Below, one piece after another: positions 60,374 through 64,000 of a DNA stretch of 64,000 nt (position 1 is its first letter; every line of letters begins with the position of its first letter). This DNA is from CAVURS01 sp963795385 (GTDB lineage Bacteria; Actinomycetota; Actinomycetes; Actinomycetales; CAVURS01), in contig CAWCHK010000004.1 of the NCBI GenBank assembly GCA_963795385.1, forward strand, positions 186,001 through 250,000. Reading direction: 5' to 3'. The translations under genes were made by a program, and so were the position numbers. Below the pieces are notes generated by a model. The model was given only the letters and a program-made list of their open reading frames with translations. It ran no database searches and was not told where the DNA came from.

Positions 60374-60413
60374 TATGTGACTGGCTCATATATCTATGTG
60401 TCTCAGTCATATA
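60374..60413. promoter_or_regulatory. Two 19-base MarR-operator-like direct repeats
   Basis: TATGTGACTGGCTCATATA (60374-60392) and TATGTGTCTCAGTCATATA (60395-60413): same arms TATGTG-N7-CATATA, 21 bases apart (two helical turns). They lie between the DUF3224 and marR starts and are AT-rich against a 72% GC background. Confidence 0.7.
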
Positions 60414-60455
60414 CCGCCCAGGTGCGCGCCGCAACCGCAGACCTATGCTCGAGGA

Positions 60456-61013
60456 GTGACGAACGCCGACGACGCCCGCCTGGCCAACCTGCTCGGTGCC
60501 CTCACGCTGGCCCTCGGCGACCGGATGCGCGAGAGCACCGAAGCGGCCGCCGCACATACGGACGCCGCGCCCGCCGCCCTGGTCGCGTTGAGCCAGTCGC
60601 TGGGCGGCGGCTCGATCGACCGCCTCCGCAGCGCGGTCGGGCTGACGCCCTCGGGAGCGGTCCGGCTGGTCGACCGGCTGGTCGCCGACGGGCTGGTCGA
60701 GCGCCGACCGGCTGCTGACCGGCGCGCCGTCTCCCTCGTCCTGACCCGGTCCGGCCGGCAGGCGGCCCGCCGGGTGCGGTCGGCGCGAGCGCGGTCGCTG
60801 GCGGAGCCACTGGCCGCCCTGTCGGTGGCCGAGCGAGCCACCCTCACCCGGCTGTCGGAGAAGCTGGTCCGCGGCGTCGTGGCCGAGCGCCTGGACGGGC
60901 GTGAGCGCGGTGATCCACCGGCTGGGGGGTGGCTGTGCCGGATGTGCGACTTCGCCGCCTGCGGCCGGGCCGACGGTCGCTGCCCGGCGGCGAGCACGGC
61001 CGCCGGACGCTAG
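60456..61013 (+). CDS. MarR-family regulator with Cys-rich C-terminus
   Basis: 185 residues. The winged helix has SIDRLRSAVGLTPSGAVRLV and DRLVADGLVERRPAADRRAV, typical of MarR proteins. The C-terminal tail carries four cysteines (LCRMCDFAACGRADGRCPA, spacing CxxC-x5-C-x6-C), suggesting a metal site or thiol switch. The GTG start has GAGGA nearby. Two operator-like repeats lie upstream, in front of the divergent DUF3224 gene. It may sense oxidants or metals and control both genes. Confidence 0.83.
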   Translation: MTNADDARLANLLGALTLALGDRMRESTEAAAAHTDAAPAALVALSQSLGGGSIDRLRSAVGLTPSGAVRLVDRLVADGLVERRPAADRRAVSLVLTRSGRQAARRVRSARARSLAEPLAALSVAERATLTRLSEKLVRGVVAERLDGRERGDPPAGGWLCRMCDFAACGRADGRCPAASTAAGR

Positions 61014-61025
61014 TCGCGGCCTCGG

Positions 61026-61676
61026 TCAGAGGTTCGGCCAGCGGGGCGATCGGCCGAGCAGCGCGAGCACCCGGTCCATCACCGCGTCGGCGTCGCTGTC
61101 GGGGCTCTCGCCGGTGTCAGGGCCGCCGTCAGCGCGCTCGATGCCGGGCCCGAACGCGAATCCCGGCCCGCGCCGCTCCGGCGTGTTCGGCACCCGCAGG
61201 GCCACCTCCAGCGCGGCCCGGGCGACGTCGGAGTCCACGGCCAGCGGGACGCCGAGTGACCGGGCGACGTCCCAGCTGTGCACGACGTAGTCGACGAAGT
61301 GGAAGCTCAAGGCCGGCTCGGCCGGGAACGCCCGCTCCACACTGAGCTCGGGCAGGTGCAGCTGGGCGTCGTCCGGCATCGCGGCGAAGGCGGTCACCAC
61401 CAGGTCGGCCGCGGCGGCGTACCGGCCGGCCGGGTCGTCGCCGAGCGGGACCGGCGCCCAGTCCGCCCGCTGGCTGCGCCTGCCTTGCGCCGCCAGCGCG
61501 AACCCCTGGTGCTGCACCGTCATGTGCGCCAGGAGCGCGGCCAGGTCCCACTCGCTGCACGGCGTCGGGCGCCCCAGGTCGCCCGCTTCGACCCTGTCGA
61601 CGACGTCGACGCTGAGCCGGACGGCCCGCCGGTCCAGGTCGCGGAACCGCTGGACGCCCTCGGACACGATCCCCAC
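61026..61676 (-). CDS. TIGR03086-type mycothiol-related DinB-fold protein
   Basis: 216 residues with the N-terminal mycothiol maleylpyruvate isomerase-like domain. Pattern: DRVEAGDLGRPTPCSEWDLA, LLAHMTVQHQGFALAAQ, then FVDYVVHSWDVARSLGVPLA, where the His and the D-x3-H pair would form a metal site. The family name is TIGR03086 (actinobacterial). The GTG start at 61676 is likely but a GTG at 61667 is also possible. It lies convergent with marR (12 bases apart). Its reaction is unknown; mycothiol-linked transfer or isomerisation is the family expectation. Confidence 0.82.
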   Translation of the reverse strand: MGIVSEGVQRFRDLDRRAVRLSVDVVDRVEAGDLGRPTPCSEWDLAALLAHMTVQHQGFALAAQGRRSQRADWAPVPLGDDPAGRYAAAADLVVTAFAAMPDDAQLHLPELSVERAFPAEPALSFHFVDYVVHSWDVARSLGVPLAVDSDVARAALEVALRVPNTPERRGPGFAFGPGIERADGGPDTGESPDSDADAVMDRVLALLGRSPRWPNL

Positions 61677-61794
61677 CCGCTCTCGCTCGATCGACCGCTC
61701 CCACTATGCCGCCCGCGGCCGGAGGTCTTGCCGTGAGGGCGATTGGTGGACAGGCTGAGGCGGTACTCACTCGGCGTTGAGGAGAGGTTCATCG

Positions 61795-62631
61795 ATGACC
61801 ACCATCCGGGCAGCCCTGGTCCAGACGACCTGGACGGGCGACAAGGAGACGATGATCAAGGTCCACGAGGACTACGCGCGGGACGCGGCCGCCCAGGGAG
61901 CCAAGGCCATCTGCTTCCAGGAGCTGTTCTACGGGCCGTACTTCTGCCAGGTCCAGGACGCCCAGTACTACTCCTACGCCGAGTCCATCCCCGGGGAGAC
62001 GACCGAGCGCTTCCAGGCGCTGGCGGCCGAGCTCGGCATGGTGATGATCCTGCCGATGTACGAGGAGGAGCAGCCCGGCGTGCTCTACAACACAGCGGCG
62101 GTCGTGGACGCGGACGGGAAGTACCTCGGCAAGTACCGCAAGCATCACATCCCGCACGTCAACGGCTTCTGGGAGAAGTTCTACTTCCGGCCCGGCAACC
62201 TGGGCTTCCCGGTGTTCGACACCGCGATCGGCAAGGTCGGCGTCTACATCTGCTACGACCGGCACTTCCCCGAGGGCTGGCGCGCGCTGGGCCTGAACGG
62301 CGCGCAGATCGTCTTCAACCCCTCGGCCACCAGCCGCGGCCTGTCCAACTACCTCTGGCAGCTGGAGCAGCCGGCGGCCGCGGTCGCCAACGAGTACTTC
62401 GTCGGCGCCATCAACCGGGTCGGCATCGAGGACCTCGGCGACGACGACTTCTACGGCACGTCGTACTTCGTGGACCCCGAGGGCAAGATCGTGGACGGCG
62501 CGGCCGACTCGCACTCGCCGGAGCTGGTGATCCGCGACCTCGACCTGGACGTCCTCACCGAGGTGCGCAACCGCTGGGCCTTCTACCGGGACCGCAGGCC
62601 GGACGCCTACGACGACCTGGTGAAGCCCTGA
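61795..62631 (+). CDS. Nitrilase-family N-carbamoyl amidohydrolase (beta-ureidopropionase-like)
   Basis: 278 residues. The nitrilase catalytic set is Glu43 (CFQELFYGPYF), Lys116 (KYRKHHIP) and Cys153 (YICYDRHFPEG). The HHIPHVNGFWEKFYFRPGNL region is typical of N-carbamoyl-beta-alanine and N-carbamoyl-putrescine amidohydrolases. It hydrolyses the carbamoyl group to an amine, CO2 and NH3. GGAGAGG lies eight to twelve bases before the ATG. The dihydropyrimidinase gene follows after 16 bases, so the two enzymes are probably consecutive steps of reductive pyrimidine degradation. Confidence 0.87.
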   Translation: MTTIRAALVQTTWTGDKETMIKVHEDYARDAAAQGAKAICFQELFYGPYFCQVQDAQYYSYAESIPGETTERFQALAAELGMVMILPMYEEEQPGVLYNTAAVVDADGKYLGKYRKHHIPHVNGFWEKFYFRPGNLGFPVFDTAIGKVGVYICYDRHFPEGWRALGLNGAQIVFNPSATSRGLSNYLWQLEQPAAAVANEYFVGAINRVGIEDLGDDDFYGTSYFVDPEGKIVDGAADSHSPELVIRDLDLDVLTEVRNRWAFYRDRRPDAYDDLVKP

Positions 62632-62647
62632 CCGCAGGAGGCGCTCG

Positions 62648-64000
62648 ATGACCACCTTGATCACCGGCGGCACCGTCGTCAGCCCGACCGGCTCGTCGAC
62701 GATGGACGTCCTCGTCGACGGCGAGACCATCGCGGCCCTGCTGGCCCCCGGGTCGACCAGCCTGGGAGACGTTGCGGCAACGGCCGATCGGGTCATCGAC
62801 GCGACGGGCAAGCTGGTCGTCCCGGGAGGCATCGACTGCCACACCCACATGGAGATGCCGTTCGGCGGCACCAACGCCTCGGACACGTTCGAGACCGGCA
62901 CCCGTGCCGCGGCCTGGGGCGGTACGACGACCATCGTCGACTTCGCGATCCAGCGGTTCGGGGAGCGGGTCCAGGACGGCCTGGCCGCGTGGCACACCAA
63001 GGCCGGCGGCAACTGTGCCATCGACTACGCCTTCCACCAGATCATCGGCGGCGTCGACGACGAGTCCCTGAAGGCGATGGACGAGCTGGTCGGCGAGGGC
63101 ATCACCAGCTTCAAGCTGTTCATGGCCTACCCCGGGGTGTTCTACAGCGACGACGGGCAGATCGTCCGGGCCATGCAGACCGCCGCCGACAACGGCGCGA
63201 TGATCATGATGCACGCGGAGAACGGCACGGCCATAGATGTCCTTGTGCAGCAAGCACTTTCGCGAGGCGAAACCTCTCCGATCAACCACGGGCTGACCCG
63301 CCCCTGGGAGACCGAGGAGGAGGCGACGCACCGCGCGATCATGCTGGCCCGGCTGACCGGCGCACCGCTCTACGTCGTGCACATGTCGGCCAAGCAGGCC
63401 GTCGCCACCCTGCAGGCCCATCGGGACCAGGGCCTCAACGTCTTCGGCGAGACCTGTCCGCAGTACCTCTACCTGTCCCTGGAGGAGCAGCTCGGCGCCC
63501 CGGGCTTCGAGGGTGCGAAGTGGGTGTGCTCGACGCCCCTGCGGGCCCGGGCCGAGGGACATCAGGACGCGCTGTGGTCCTACCTGCGCACCAACGACCT
63601 CTCGGTCGTCAGCACCGACCACTGCCCCTTCTGCTTCAAGGAGCAGAAGGAGCTGGGCATCGGTGACTTCTCCAAGATCCCCAACGGGATCGGGTCGGTC
63701 GAGCACCGGATGGACCTGATCTACCAGGGTGTCGTCGACGGGCAGATCAGCCGCGAGCGGTGGGTCGAGCTGTGCAGCACCACGCCGGCCCGGATGTTCG
63801 GGCTCTACCCGCGCAAGGGCGTCGTCGCGCCGGGGTCGGACGCCGACATCGTGATCTACGACCCCGCCGGCCACACCAGCATCGGCCTGGGCAAGACGCA
63901 CCACATGAACATGGACTACTCCGCCTGGGAGGGCTACGAGGTGGGCGGCCACGTCGACACGGTGCTCTCGCGCGGGTCGGTGGTGGTCGACGGCGGCGAG
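62648..64000 (+). CDS. hydA: Dihydropyrimidinase/hydantoinase (partial at window end)
   Basis: 451 codons are visible and the gene continues past the window. The cyclic amidohydrolase metal site is complete: His65 and His67 (GGIDCHTHMEMPF), carboxylated Lys156 (TSFKLFMAYPG), His189 (MMHAENG), His245 (VVHMSA) and Asp324 (STDHCPF). Only the C-terminal end is missing. It opens dihydrouracil or dihydrothymine (or hydantoins) to N-carbamoyl-beta-amino acids, the substrate of the nitrilase-family enzyme encoded just before it. GCAGGAGG lies 9 bases before the ATG. Confidence 0.9.
   Translation, partial: MTTLITGGTVVSPTGSSTMDVLVDGETIAALLAPGSTSLGDVAATADRVIDATGKLVVPGGIDCHTHMEMPFGGTNASDTFETGTRAAAWGGTTTIVDFAIQRFGERVQDGLAAWHTKAGGNCAIDYAFHQIIGGVDDESLKAMDELVGEGITSFKLFMAYPGVFYSDDGQIVRAMQTAADNGAMIMMHAENGTAIDVLVQQALSRGETSPINHGLTRPWETEEEATHRAIMLARLTGAPLYVVHMSAKQAVATLQAHRDQGLNVFGETCPQYLYLSLEEQLGAPGFEGAKWVCSTPLRARAEGHQDALWSYLRTNDLSVVSTDHCPFCFKEQKELGIGDFSKIPNGIGSVEHRMDLIYQGVVDGQISRERWVELCSTTPARMFGLYPRKGVVAPGSDADIVIYDPAGHTSIGLGKTHHMNMDYSAWEGYEVGGHVDTVLSRGSVVVDGGE

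Noticed and set aside
1..64000. tRNA, rRNA or riboswitch genes
   Set aside because: The intergenic gaps were read on both strands; no cloverleaf, rRNA-like stretch or known riboswitch core was recognised.

Overview
The window comes from a high-GC actinobacterium. GC-rich third codon positions, frequent GTG starts, many 4-base stop/start overlaps, a DevR/DevS (DosR/DosS-type) two-component system, universal stress proteins, a TIGR03086-type mycothiol-related protein and a truncated haemoglobin all fit Actinomycetota. The genus cannot be fixed from sequence alone. No rRNA, tRNA, CRISPR array or replication origin was seen.

Layout. 1-1.8 kb: a sodium:solute symporter and its small partner membrane protein. 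2.0-5.7 kb: a remnant of an Rhs/YD-repeat toxin followed by three tandem toxin/immunity modules, each joined to the next gene by a 4-base (twice) or longer overlap. 6.0-10.2 kb: a VOC protein, a methyltransferase, a DMT exporter, and a TetR/MFS efflux pair with twin operator-like sites. 10.1-10.6 kb: palindromic repeats and a CCCTG-rich low-complexity stretch. 10.6-21.0 kb: a dormancy/hypoxia island with universal stress proteins, devR, devS, an Acg-like nitroreductase, two PPOX-fold proteins, a GNAT/ADP-forming acyl-CoA synthetase fusion and a membrane protein. Matches to one GGGAC-N4-GGCCC (DosR-box-like) motif lie in front of its transcription units. 21.2-27.2 kb: redox enzymes around a LysR regulator, a SnoaL-like protein and a truncated haemoglobin. 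27.2-35.4 kb: a secreted protein, a CPBP protease, an NAD-binding protein, a phospholipase D-like protein, a zinc alcohol dehydrogenase and formate-tetrahydrofolate ligase.

35.4-43.5 kb: an RsbQ-RsbP-like energy-stress pair, a methyltransferase/TetR pair, an alpha/beta hydrolase, a large STAND-type ATPase, a protein with NPQPxPP repeats and a small membrane protein. 43.7-48.1 kb: a 2-hydroxyacid dehydrogenase, a DUF1015 protein, an IS481-family element and a MetE-like protein, all broken by single-base frameshifts, which suggests locally poor sequence. The IS sits in the CTAG that contains the DUF1015 stop codon. 48.2-51.7 kb: aromatic catabolism (aldehyde dehydrogenase, hydroxyquinol 1,2-dioxygenase, maleylacetate reductase). 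51.7-58.4 kb: a Tat-exported glycoside hydrolase, a class V PLP enzyme and a LAL-type LuxR regulator. 58.6-61.7 kb: small stress-type proteins and a MarR regulator with two 19-base operator-like repeats. 61.8-64.0 kb: a nitrilase-family N-carbamoyl amidohydrolase and a dihydropyrimidinase (reductive pyrimidine or hydantoin degradation), the second cut by the window end.

The two most coherent systems are the tandem toxin/immunity stack and the DevR-type island. In the island one DNA motif links genes for redox sensing, stress binding proteins, nitroreduction and ATP recovery from acyl-CoA.
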